Below are positions 35,247-42,601 of a stretch of 64,000 nt of DNA, in pieces. The position numbers and the translations under genes are program-made. Each line of letters opens with the position of its first letter. Position 1 is the stretch's first letter. The notes below the pieces were generated by a model. That model was given only the letters and a program-made list of their open reading frames with translations, was not told the DNA's origin and ran no database searches. Source of the DNA: UBA7672 sp041166025 (GTDB lineage Bacteria > Pseudomonadota > Alphaproteobacteria > Caulobacterales > Hyphomonadaceae); assembly GCA_041166025.1 (NCBI GenBank), contig JBEAMJ010000047.1:62001-126000 (forward strand), written 5' to 3'.

Positions 35247-36314
35247 CTAGTTCGAGGCAGCCGCCTTGGCTCGCTGGCTCGGCGACACCAGGCCCGCCGC
35301 GATCCCGGGTCCGACCGTCGGCGTGATCCCCTGCGCTTCAAGCTCGCGCGCTCCGCCGAGGATCCCCAGCATTGCATGATTGCCTTCGTGACAGGCAAAC
35401 TCGTACATCTGCTGCGAAGTGTTCAGCGCCATCTCGCCGCGCCATATCTGCGTATAGAGCGAGGGATCTTCCACGACGAACTCATAGAGCACCTGGTTGT
35501 CCGACCAGCGAGAGAAACGTTCCGTCACCTTGCCCATCTTGGAGATCAGGCTCGGCTGCTGGGGATGCACATTGCGCGTCTCAACGACCAACGTGTCGCC
35601 CTCATACCACCCGACCGAATCCCCCGCCCATTTGGGAATCACGTCTGGCCCGTGCCGCGCCGCAGCTGCATCCGCGACGATAGGTATGATGCGCGCGTGA
35701 TGAACCATTTCCGCCACGATCACGACCCCCCCTGGCGCCTGCACGACCTGCAGCGTCGAATTGTACATCGCGTTCTGCATCACCGGGCCCGCCATCGACT
35801 CGGTCATGATACACCGCTCGAACAGCGGCCGCGTCTCCGGATCATTGAAGTTCGCTGGCGAATGCTGCGCACCGGACCGCGTCGCGCCTGGCTTGAAAGG
35901 GATGCGGCCATTAGGAGGGTCGACGATCCAGGAGGTGCGTATCTCCCCCTTTACGTCGGCCAGCCGCGTCCCAGGATCGATCCAGAAAGCATTGTAGCCG
36001 CGGTCCGCGTTCTTGTCCGCCAGGATGGATGTGTCGTTCGGATCACTGCCATGCGCCTCGGCTTCCTGCTGGGTGATGATGATCAGCGGATTGTCGTTGA
36101 CGATCGTCCGTCCTTCGGCATCGGTCACGACCAGCTTCTCGACGCCCGCCGGCCGTTGCAGGCTGGTGATTGAGGTCGAGTTCCAGAAGCCCTGCAGGTC
36201 CGGCACACCCCAACTTGTCTTGGGCGGCACATATCCTGGCGCGTGCTGCGCGAAAGCCGAGCCCACGAAAAAGGTGCTGCTCAACATCGTACAGGCCAAA
36301 AGCTTCGCTATCAT
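35247..36314 (-). CDS. Secreted 'CHEGN' family protein, copy 2
   Basis: 355 residues with a Sec signal peptide (residues 1-22, 'LLACTMLSSTFFVGSAFA'). The mature part opens 'KTSWGVPDLQGFWNSTSITS' and includes 'DRGYNAFWIDPGTRLADVKG', 'RTSWIVDPPNGRIPFKPGAT', 'GDSVGWYEGDTLVVETRNVH' and 'MYEFACHEGNHAMLGILGGA', a single-Cys CHEGN motif near residue 305. I know this architecture from unnamed secreted proteins in Proteobacteria and Acidobacteria; no activity is established. It is about half identical by eye to the next gene upstream (36398-37462), so the pair is a tandem duplication. Both sit inside the GTA remnant between protease and capsid fragments. Confidence 0.7.
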   Translation of the reverse strand: MIAKLLACTMLSSTFFVGSAFAQHAPGYVPPKTSWGVPDLQGFWNSTSITSLQRPAGVEKLVVTDAEGRTIVNDNPLIIITQQEAEAHGSDPNDTSILADKNADRGYNAFWIDPGTRLADVKGEIRTSWIVDPPNGRIPFKPGATRSGAQHSPANFNDPETRPLFERCIMTESMAGPVMQNAMYNSTLQVVQAPGGVVIVAEMVHHARIIPIVADAAAARHGPDVIPKWAGDSVGWYEGDTLVVETRNVHPQQPSLISKMGKVTERFSRWSDNQVLYEFVVEDPSLYTQIWRGEMALNTSQQMYEFACHEGNHAMLGILGGARELEAQGITPTVGPGIAAGLVSPSQRAKAAASN

Positions 36315-36397
36315 CTCAGTGCCTCCCGTTCGTGGTCTGAAAAGAAAAGGCGCGACTTCGTCAGCCGCGCCTATTCGAAGTCTCTCCGCCACGAAAA

Positions 36398-37462
36398 CTA
36401 GTTGAAACCTTCCCCGCCTGCTTCATCGCGCGGCAACACAAGGCCTGCGGCGATGCCTGGCCCCATACCCGGCACCTTGCCCTCGCTCTCCAGCTGGCGC
36501 GCTCCGCCGAGAATGCCAGGCATCGCGTGGTTGCCTTCATGACAGGCGTATTCATACATCGGCTGGCTGGCGTTCAGCGCCATCTCGCCCCTCCACACTT
36601 GGCTGTAGAGTTCTGGATCATCCACCTCGAACTCGTAGAGGATCTGGTGATCGTCCCAGCGCGTGAAGCGCTCGGTAAGCTTGCCGGTCGACGTGATCAT
36701 GGCCCGCTGGTTCGGGTGTACATTCGTGGTCTGAACCACCAGCGTGTCACCTTCATACCAGCCAACGGAGTCGCCGCCCCATTTCGGAACTGGGCTGTGC
36801 TTCGCCTGGGCCTTGCTCGCCACGATCGGAATGTTCCGAACATCGTGGTTCATCTCCACGTTGATCATCACGGCGCTGGGCGTCTGCACAAACTGGAACG
36901 TATTGTTGTACATGCTGTTCTGCATCACAGGGCCGTAGGATCCCGAGAAGCTCAGCACACAACGCTCGGCCATCGGCCGTGTCTCAGGGCCGTCAAAATT
37001 GGTGATCGCATAGCCCCCGCCGCGCGAGGCGCCCGGCTTGTAGGGAATGCGGCCGTTGGCGGGCTCGACGATCCAAGACGTACGCAACTCACCCTTCACC
37101 GTGGCAAGCTTCGTCCCTGGATCGATCCAGAAAGCGTTATACCCGCGGTCGTTGTTCTTGTCCTCGAGGATCTTGGTGTTGTTCGGGTCAAGGCCCGCCT
37201 GAGCCTCATCATCCTTGGTCAACACGACGAGGATGTTGCGGTTTACCAGCCTGTCCGCTTCCTTTTGATCCACAACCAGCGACTTTGCATCCGGTGAGCG
37301 CTGCAGGCTGGTGATCGATGTGTTGTTCCAGAACCCCTGCAGGTCCGGCGCGCCCCAGGCGGTCTTTGGGGTCGTATACCCTGGAGCCTGCGCAAGCGCG
37401 GAGCCGGCCCCCATTATGGCCGCAAAAGTCAGCGCTGTCGCAGCGAGCAGTCGGGTCTTCAT
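36398..37462 (-). CDS. Secreted 'CHEGN' family protein, copy 1
   Basis: 354 residues with a signal peptide (residues 1-25, 'LLAATALTFAAIMGAGSALA'). Shares with its neighbour the blocks 'TAWGAPDLQGFWNNTSITSL', 'DRGYNAFWIDPGTKLATVKG', 'WIVEPANGRIPYKPG', 'NSMYNNTFQFVQTPSAVMI', 'GDSVGWYEGDTLVVQTTNVH' and 'MYEYACHEGNHAMPGILGGA'. The repeated Trp/Gly/Asn-rich opening and extended beta pattern suggest a beta-rich periplasmic domain. Function unknown. 83 nt separate it from the second copy, consistent with one transcript. A 16-bp palindrome lies about 95 bp upstream of its ATG. Confidence 0.72.
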   Translation of the reverse strand: MKTRLLAATALTFAAIMGAGSALAQAPGYTTPKTAWGAPDLQGFWNNTSITSLQRSPDAKSLVVDQKEADRLVNRNILVVLTKDDEAQAGLDPNNTKILEDKNNDRGYNAFWIDPGTKLATVKGELRTSWIVEPANGRIPYKPGASRGGGYAITNFDGPETRPMAERCVLSFSGSYGPVMQNSMYNNTFQFVQTPSAVMINVEMNHDVRNIPIVASKAQAKHSPVPKWGGDSVGWYEGDTLVVQTTNVHPNQRAMITSTGKLTERFTRWDDHQILYEFEVDDPELYSQVWRGEMALNASQPMYEYACHEGNHAMPGILGGARQLESEGKVPGMGPGIAAGLVLPRDEAGGEGFN

Positions 37463-37552
37463 GGCGTCTCTCCTCGGTCGCCATCTCCACTGCGCTCCTT
37501 TCGGATCGCACACGTGATGGCAGTTATCGTCTTTACCGCAGCGTACGCTCCG

Positions 37553-37568
37553 TTTCCGCGGGCGGAAA
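37553..37568. promoter_or_regulatory. 16-bp palindrome upstream of the CHEGN pair
   Basis: TTTCCGCGGGCGGAAA: 7-bp perfect arms around GG, about 90 bp upstream of the ATG at 37462, in the gap left between the protease remnant and the first CHEGN gene. Could be an operator for a dimeric regulator; no regulator gene is adjacent, and chance is possible in GC-rich DNA. Confidence 0.3.
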
Positions 37569-37589
37569 GCCTTGACCTAGCGTAAAATC

Positions 37590-38025
37590 ACCCGCCTCGC
37601 GCGAGTTGTGATCGCTTCTCCCGGCGTGGTGAACCTCGCCCGCGGGCAGCTTCGCCAAGGCCAGCGGCGAAATTTCCCGCAGCTCGATGAGCTTGAGGTC
37701 CCGCCTACGTCCCACGGGCGAAGTCGAGTCCCGCGGGATCATCCCTATCGAGAGCCCGCCCAGCGCCCGACCCACAATCATCTCAAGCGCCCTACGCGCC
37801 GCTGCGGTCGCGTTGGCAGTTAACCCAGGCATCAACAACTCGCGCCCTTACTCCCGCAGTGTCGTCCATTCCCCCACTGTCCGCCCGCCGACACGCTCTA
37901 CTCAGCATCTCGACTGGCCCGCCGCCTGCAAGTGACCGGCTGAACGCGCCCGCTCGAACCTCATCGCCCGCCATGTCCTTGAGACCGAACAGCGAAGCAT
38001 ATCCCTCGATGACCAGCGAACGCAT
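37590..38025 (-). pseudogene. HK97/GTA prohead protease, frameshifted
   Basis: From the ATG at 38025 the minus-strand frame reads MRSLVIEGYASLFGLKDMAG and 'DEVRAGAFSRSLAGGG', the canonical start of U35/HK97 prohead proteases (GYASLFgv.DlagD.v..GAF..sL). It then loses homology; in another frame further on, 'TAAARRALEMIVGRALGGLS' and 'IGMIP', then 'RRDLKLIELREISPLALAKL' continue the family pattern (GLSIGy ... R.l.e.dLwEiSlV). At least one frameshift separates the halves, and the catalytic His region ('YQHD' in relatives) is unreadable. Directly abuts the gp3.5-like remnant (stop at 38026). Confidence 0.75.
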
Positions 38026-38247
38026 CTACAGCACCTCCAGCGAGCGTTCGAAGCTCCCAGGCTGGATCGCCGCCAAACCCGGCTTCACCTCGACTCGCGC
38101 CACCTGCTCTGCCGTTCAAACGTTGGCCGCCATTCGCCTTTCCACCTCCTTCAGGCGCTCGCCTACTCCCCCCGCGCACGCCAAGATGCTCGCGGATTCA
38201 ACGATCAGCGCAAGAATTCGCGCGAGTGTGATTTTTCTATCGATCAT
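38026..38247 (-). pseudogene. Small GTA head-cluster gene (gp3.5 position), nonsense mutated
   Basis: From the ATG at 38247 (preceded by AGAGGAGTTAAGG, a good ribosome site) the frame reads MIDRKITLARILALIVESAS then a second hydrophobic stretch and 'GERLKEVERRMAANV', an N-terminal membrane helix plus coiled coil like the small proteins found between portal and protease genes in alphaproteobacterial GTA-like clusters. Codon 44 is TGA (38116-38118), after which the same frame continues 'TAEQVARVEVKPGLAAIQPG' to a TAG at 38026-38028. The position, 0 nt before the protease start, supports the assignment. Confidence 0.6.
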
Positions 38248-38316
38248 CCTTAACTCCTCTGCTATGAGTATCTCACTCTCGGGGCTGGGCGGCGTGCGTC
38301 CGGGAGTTTTCCCAGT

Positions 38317-39150
38317 ATGAAGCGGGCGGATGTCGTAACCGTACGCAACCTTTTCTCAGGTAGCTCGCGCTACAGATGCGGGCCCGCCCGGCCAGGCTTC
38401 GTCTGGGGGCCCGACCAGGTTGCCCAGCTCATCGTTGACCTCGAAAACGCCGCGCGTGACTCGCACGAGGAAGAAGATGTCCCCGAAGAAGCCCTCTATC
38501 TCGGTGTCGTAACTGTCTCGCCCCCGAAATCGGGCGTCTACACCATCGTCGATGGCCAGCAGCGCTTCATCGTGCTCGCGATGTTTCTGGCCTTCGCGCG
38601 GGATCGCGCACTTACCAACAAGGAACGCAATCGTCTGGACCGCATGCTTGTTCGCCGCAGCTTTGGTCGGCACCCCGAACCGCGCTTCCGCCTGACGCCA
38701 GAAGACCATGCCTGGTTCGCCCATTTCATCCTGCCGCCGGGCGCGACCCGGCGCCTGCCCGCCACAGTCCCTCTGGGCTCGCCCCGCGAGTTGCTCCTGG
38801 CCGCGCGTTTCATGGAGCATTGCTTCTCGGGCTACAAACCGGAGCACCTCCGCAGCATCGTCGATTTCCTCCTGCACCACACTGCGCTGGTTCGCTCCCT
38901 CACTCAGCCGCAGGCGCCAGCAGAGGTCGCACAGGCTTTCCAGGAAGCGATCGCCGCGCAGGCACAGGCGGCTCAGGCTGCTCAGCAGGCGAGCGGAGCT
39001 CCGTCCGTTCGCGCGCCGGCCAGCAAGCCGACCCGGCCGGTCGTCACCTCGCAACCGCAAACCGCTGCCCAGCCCGAGCCAGCTCCTTCCTTCTCGATGC
39101 CTGTCTGGAACGACGTGCCTGCCGACCGCTATCGCGTAGCCGCTGAGTAG
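38317..39150 (+). CDS. Stand-alone DUF262 (GmrS/ParB-like) protein without nuclease domain
   Basis: 277 residues. The first 110 residues fit DUF262: 'VTVRNLFSGSSRYRCGPARP', 'FVWGPDQVAQLIVDLENAA', 'ALYLGVVTVSPPKSGVYTIV' and the signature DGQQR (about residues 87-91) followed by 'FIVLAMFLAFARDRAL'. The middle is helical; residues about 205-265 are an Ala/Gln/Pro-rich disordered tail. In GmrSD-type defence proteins DUF262 binds and hydrolyses nucleotides and is joined to a DUF1524 HNH nuclease; here no HNH exists in this gene or next to it. Lies opposite in strand to, and inside, the decayed GTA cluster. Could be a truncated relic or a working regulator. Confidence 0.65.
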   Translation: MKRADVVTVRNLFSGSSRYRCGPARPGFVWGPDQVAQLIVDLENAARDSHEEEDVPEEALYLGVVTVSPPKSGVYTIVDGQQRFIVLAMFLAFARDRALTNKERNRLDRMLVRRSFGRHPEPRFRLTPEDHAWFAHFILPPGATRRLPATVPLGSPRELLLAARFMEHCFSGYKPEHLRSIVDFLLHHTALVRSLTQPQAPAEVAQAFQEAIAAQAQAAQAAQQASGAPSVRAPASKPTRPVVTSQPQTAAQPEPAPSFSMPVWNDVPADRYRVAAE

Positions 39151-39156
39151 GATTTC

Positions 39157-39258
39157 ATGACACAAGCAACTCGTTCGGCCACCGCCGTGCACCTTGGCGT
39201 GCGCGTGGTACTCGCCCTTGGATTGATCGGGCTCATGTGCCTGTCCGTCCTGGCGTGA
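39157..39258 (+). CDS. 33-residue single-helix membrane peptide
   Basis: ATG at 39157, 6 nt after the DUF262 stop, encodes MTQATRSATAVHLGVRVVLA then a hydrophobic run ending 'IGLMCLSVLA' and TGA. One predicted transmembrane helix with a positive N-terminal side. The ribosome site would lie within the end of the DUF262 gene (GAGTAGGATTTC), so translational coupling is plausible. Small hydrophobic peptides next to DUF262 genes could act as membrane effectors; there is no direct support. Confidence 0.35.
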   Translation: MTQATRSATAVHLGVRVVLALGLIGLMCLSVLA

Positions 39259-39361
39259 AGATCGTTTCTCCTCAAAACAGGGAGGACAGCGCCAGGTCCG
39301 GCCTGTCCAGGTAGGCAGGCGCGTTGCTCCTCGCCATCTAGGGGAGGCGAGCTCCCGCTGC

Positions 39362-39544
39362 CTATGCAGCCTTGCTGTTCGGCATGAACAGCGCCGCCAG
39401 TCCAAGTATCGCGGTGAACGCCTTGTACACCGCATCCGACTCTTCCGAGGCGACCAGCACGCCGCCCGTCGCCGCCAGCGCAGCAATTCCGCGCGAGGTC
39501 GAGAACTCGCGCTGCCCGTCAATTTCATTGTTCCCGATTTGCAT
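39362..39544 (-). CDS. 60-residue putative membrane protein
   Basis: From an ATG at 39544 the frame encodes a polar N-terminus (MQIGNNEIDGQREFSTSRG) and a C-terminal hydrophobic stretch ('AFTAILGLAALFMP') ending NSKAA. Also a weaker hydrophobic stretch 'GIAALAATGGVLVA'. It begins 1 nt after the portal remnant's stop (overlapping context GGATAAAGGATG). May be a small phage-type gene of the same decayed cluster. No family recognised. Confidence 0.35.
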   Translation of the reverse strand: MQIGNNEIDGQREFSTSRGIAALAATGGVLVASEESDAVYKAFTAILGLAALFMPNSKAA

Positions 39545-39547
39545 CCT

Positions 39548-40064
39548 TTATCCGATTTCTCCATCGCTGAAAAAGAAGCGGGCGGCCATCGCTGACCGCC
39601 AGCCATTCGCCTGAACTCCTGCGTCAAAACTCTTGAGATCTCGTCCCCCCAGGACCCTGCTGCGCGCAAACGGCGGTTCGCGGCTCATGCTCTGACTGAC
39701 GTCAAACGACTGTCCGGCGCCCCCCACCGGCGCCTTCATCTGGTCCGGCCACAGCACCAACAGTTCGCGCACTTCACCTTCCAGCGTGCCCGCTTGCAGC
39801 AACACATCGCCTGAAACGGCAAGGTGGGCATGGAAAGCTTCTATCAAGTCCGCGCCAAGTTCCTCGCTGTTATGTCACGCCAGAAGTTGCGCCATCGCGC
39901 CATCTTCGTCCGCCGCCGCGAAACTTGCGCTGGCGGAGGTATCGGAACTCAGCCGCAAGCAACGATGCGCCACCGGAATGGGCTCGAAGCCTTCCCGCGT
40001 CAGCACTCCTGCGTCCAAGCACTGCGCCGCCCGACTTCCTTTCCTGCCCGCCGATCGGTTTCAC
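39548..40064 (-). pseudogene. HK97/GTA portal protein, N-terminal half, decayed
   Basis: The GTG at 40064 has a strong ribosome site (AGGAG, 7-nt spacer on the minus strand). After an early frameshift the sequence reads 'LTREGFEPIPVAHRCLRLSS', matching portal 'aLAREGF..NpVayRCvRLia', reaches a TGA at 39875-39877, and resumes in the same frame with 'NSEELGADLIEAFHAHLAVS' and 'GEVRELLVLWPDQMKAPVGG', which matches portal '..GaeLLEalyghLllsGnay...GEVREL.lLRPDRM.v.pG'. Homology ends near 39700 and the C-terminal half of the portal is absent. Gene order portal > small gene > protease > capsid equals the GTA head order. Confidence 0.7.
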
Positions 40065-40391
40065 GGGGATTCTCCTGCGGGCGCGCGAGCAGGATCGCCG
40101 CGCAGCAGAAGGCCCCGATCATCGCCGACGTTGATCGGTCAGGCTGGCAAGAGCGTCGCGGCGAAGGCGTCAGGCAATGCTGCTTCGCGAGTTTCTGGCA
40201 ATGCGCCTCGAGCTGGCACACTTGTCGACCATGACCAACTGTGACCCTGGATTTTACCCCGCCGACTCCGTTCCTCAGTGTTCCCCGATTTTGGTTATCG
40301 GTCCCCTGCATTTGTTCGCAAAACTTTTTCTGTTTCCGTCAAACTCGTACAATGGTTTCCGGCCAAGCTCGGCGGAGTTCAGGAGAGCCCG
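40065..40391. other. Intergenic stretch upstream of the portal remnant
   Basis: On the minus strand a frame (about 40311 down to 40080) is open and contains a short hydrophobic run ('AMIGAFCCAAILLAR') that ends at the portal ribosome site; it could be a terminal fragment of the gene that once preceded the portal, but no terminase motif is visible. On the plus strand it holds the upstream region of the small gene at 40392, with a T/A-richer patch near 40310-40350 that may be its promoter. Confidence 0.3.
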
Positions 40392-40610
40392 ATGGCGATC
40401 GACCTCATCGCAGACCGCAATGCCGCAGCAGACCGTCGCGACGCGGCACGCGCCGCTGCGCACCAGTACCTGCAGGCCCGGGCTGATGCGCGTCGCGACA
40501 CGCGCGTGCAGGAAGCCAAGGAAGCAGCCGCTGCGCGGCCCACGCCAGCCGAACGCGTCGCGGAATACGTGGTTCCACTGCCGAAACGCCTGCTCGATCT
40601 CCTGGCCTGA
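40392..40610 (+). CDS. 72-residue Ala/Arg-rich helical protein
   Basis: ATG at 40392 with AGGAG 7 nt upstream. The sequence is almost wholly alpha-helical and Ala/Arg/Asp-rich (MAIDLIADRNAAADRRDAAR, 'HQYLQARADARRDTRVQEAK') with a more hydrophobic C-terminus ('EYVVPLPKRLLDLLA'). No recognised domain. It is the first of three tiny plus-strand genes in the decayed island; the A-rich helix with 'EA-K-AAARP' recurs in the third (41089). Good ribosome site makes real translation plausible. Confidence 0.45.
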   Translation: MAIDLIADRNAAADRRDAARAAAHQYLQARADARRDTRVQEAKEAAAARPTPAERVAEYVVPLPKRLLDLLA

Positions 40611-40742
40611 GCGTCGCCCTCGTGATCCCTACGCGCGCCCTAATCTTGCGCGTGCAATCGCGCCGTCCGTCCGCACGCGCCTTTCACGCCGATATGTCAG
40701 CCTGATGCAATCGCCACATATGCGACAGGCCGGGCTGCTCCA

Positions 40743-40940
40743 ATGTCCTTCGACCTCCAGTTCATCCGCGACCGCGCTCCTGCCCTGCTGCTTCTGCAAC
40801 GCGAGCATGCAATCTACCTTGACGCACAGCATTCTGACCGGAAGATCCAGAAGGCTCGCAACGTGGCCGATCTGCTCGAGCGCGGCCATCGCGCGCACAC
40901 CGGCGCCCATACGGCGCTCCTCGTGGATGTTAAGGCCTAA
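40743..40940 (+). CDS. 65-residue hypothetical protein
   Basis: ATG at 40743 encodes MSFDLQFIRDRAPALLLLQR and 'KARNVADLLERGHRAHTGAH', a soluble helical peptide ending DVKA. The pattern H-x(1,2)-Y-L-x-A near the N-terminal third loosely echoes the preceding small protein, but the similarity is too weak to claim paralogy. No good ribosome site is visible (context GGGCTGCTCCAATG). Low support. Confidence 0.3.
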   Translation: MSFDLQFIRDRAPALLLLQREHAIYLDAQHSDRKIQKARNVADLLERGHRAHTGAHTALLVDVKA

Positions 40941-41088
40941 ACCTCTATCTCGGCCTCAAAACGGGTTGAGTCTGAATCCACACCTGCTTCGCGTTAACTT
41001 CTTTGCCTCGCAAAATGCCCTTTTTGGCGATGTGCATTAAACGTGGATTCACCCGCACGGCAGATAATGCCCACTCTAGGAGTGTGTC

Positions 41089-41370
41089 ATGAGCGCCGGT
41101 GGAGCGGGCGCGATCGGACCGGTTTCGGTCCGGTACGCCGCACAGATCAGGGAGTTGCTGTTCGCCCAGGCGCTGCAACGCATGGCCGCCGATCAGGACG
41201 CCGCGCGCGCACGCGAAAAGGCCGCCGCAAGGCCTGAGCCCGAGCCCACCCCGCTGCAAACAAAGGTCGTGACACCGGAACCATCGCCCGCACGGTCAAA
41301 CAACGACGCCCATCAGCCCGCGCCTCTGGCGACATTCGAACCGCCGCGCCTGGTCGATATCCAGGCCTGA
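41089..41370 (+). CDS. 93-residue hypothetical protein with disordered Pro-rich tail
   Basis: ATG at 41089 with TAGGAG 8 nt upstream. N-terminal helix 'VRYAAQIRELLFAQALQRMA' then 'DQDAARAREKAAARPEPEPT' and a Pro/Ala/Asp-rich tail ending LVDIQA. Unrecognised. The ribosome site and consistent GC-rich codon use make it more credible than the one before. Possibly a small regulatory or structural protein; nothing in its sequence shows which. Confidence 0.42.
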   Translation: MSAGGAGAIGPVSVRYAAQIRELLFAQALQRMAADQDAARAREKAAARPEPEPTPLQTKVVTPEPSPARSNNDAHQPAPLATFEPPRLVDIQA

Positions 41371-41446
41371 CCGCGGGCAGGGCTTTGTTTCAGCTTTCTT
41401 TCGTCGCGCCTCGCGGAATCGTCGAGGCAGACGCCTGGACCCTGGC

Positions 41447-41941
41447 ATGTGTTGCAGCGGCCTCTCCGTCGTGGGTGGACGCGCGCGCCTCGATCCGGGC
41501 GTCTATGTGATCGAAGATGGCCAGCTCAACGTCGCCAAGCGACTTGGAGGCGAAAAAATGCGCTTCACCCTCACTGGCAGATCGTCCACTGAACTCTTCC
41601 AGTACATTGGCACTGTTTCACTCACCGCTCCTCACGACGGCCACATGCCCGGGCAGCTCTTCCTGATGGATTACGGAATGAGATTCGCGAGGCACGATCA
41701 GATAGTCAGCATCGATGTGAGAGATCTGGTCGGAAGAAGATAGCTGCCCAACTCCAAGCTGATGGTAGACGCCCGCACTTCAGCAGACGGCAAGTGGGGC
41801 CGCACGGTCATCATCGCGCGAGAATTCGAGCTCAGCGACGGTCCCGGACTCGTGCCCAACACGGATTGCGAGGCCAGCCACATCGCGTTGCCGCAGGGGT
41901 TCGCAAATAATTTGACCCCCGACACCCGCCTCGTGGAGTAG
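41447..41941 (+). pseudogene. TadE/TadG-like pilus assembly protein fragment with nonsense mutation
   Basis: The frame carries the repeated 'LdPGvY..G.l.i....' motif of TadG-like C-terminal domains: 'LDPGMCCSGLSVVGGRARLD' then 'PGVYVIEDGQLNVAKRLGGE' and 'FTLTGRSS', followed by 'VRDLVGRR', a TAG at 41741-41743, and in the same frame 'LPNSKLMVDARTSADGKWGR', 'TVIIAREFELSDGPGLVPNT' to the TAG at 41939. Relatives read 'DARDLLG.iYLPNSrLfVDa', so Tyr to amber explains the stop. The N-terminal membrane anchor and most of the protein are also missing. No other Tad genes are in the window. Confidence 0.6.
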
Positions 41942-41953
41942 CGCGCCAGCGCT

Positions 41954-42331
41954 TCAACCCATCCGCTTCATCGCGCAGATCTTGTTGCCGTCAGGATCGC
42001 GCAGGTAGGCAAGATACAGTTCCATGGCGCCCTTGCGTATGCCCGGCGGGTTCTCGATCGCCGTCCCGCCATTGGCAACGCCGGCTGCATGCCAGGCGTC
42101 CGCCTGTTCCGTGGTCTCGACCGCAAACCCGATCGTCCCGCCATTCGCGAAAGTTGCTGCCTCCCCATTGATCGGCTTGGTCACGCCAAACGTGCCGGTC
42201 TTGGTCCGCCAGAATACGCGACCCTTATCATCCACGAATCCCGGCTTGACGCCCAGCGCGCCAAGAACAGCGTCATAGAATTTTTTCGAACGCTCCAGAT
42301 CGTTGGTGCCCACCATCACGTGTGAAAACAT
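41954..42331 (-). CDS. VOC-family (glyoxalase/bleomycin-resistance fold) protein
   Basis: 125 residues beginning MFSHVMVGTNDLERSKKFYD and ending 'YLAYLRDPDGNKICAMKRMG', the typical VOC opening (HV.vgtnDl..s..FYd.vLg) and closing (.FrDPdGNki.a). Metal-site candidates are His4 and the Glu in 'GAMELYLAYLRDP'. VOC proteins include lyases, dioxygenases and drug-binding proteins; the substrate cannot be told. The open frame runs on 320 codons upstream with no homology, so the ATG at 42331 is used. Just after the TadG-like remnant, convergent with it. Confidence 0.82.
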   Translation of the reverse strand: MFSHVMVGTNDLERSKKFYDAVLGALGVKPGFVDDKGRVFWRTKTGTFGVTKPINGEAATFANGGTIGFAVETTEQADAWHAAGVANGGTAIENPPGIRKGAMELYLAYLRDPDGNKICAMKRMG

Positions 42332-42601
42332 GCCGTACCTCCGTTTCGCGCCCGTCCGGCGCAGCGACGGGACATGCGCGAACGAAACCGCGTTGGCAAT
42401 CCTCTCTCTGACCTCTCCCTGCCGCAGCACGACAGCCGCCATCATCAAGCATTTGATCACGTGAAGTCCTTCTCGGAGCTGGCTCGCCGGTCCAGCGTAT
42501 GAGCGCGCGGAAAGCCAAGCCGTTTCCCTGTTGCGCCGGCGGCTTGCCAAACCCGTCCCCGCCCGGCAACTCTCCCGCCCCAGGAGGTTCGGAACGCTTA
42601 C

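Noticed and set aside
40995..41040. GTTAAC and CATTAAA motifs resembling CtrA half-sites
   Set aside because: The two TTAA elements are not seven bases apart; spacing does not fit the consensus.
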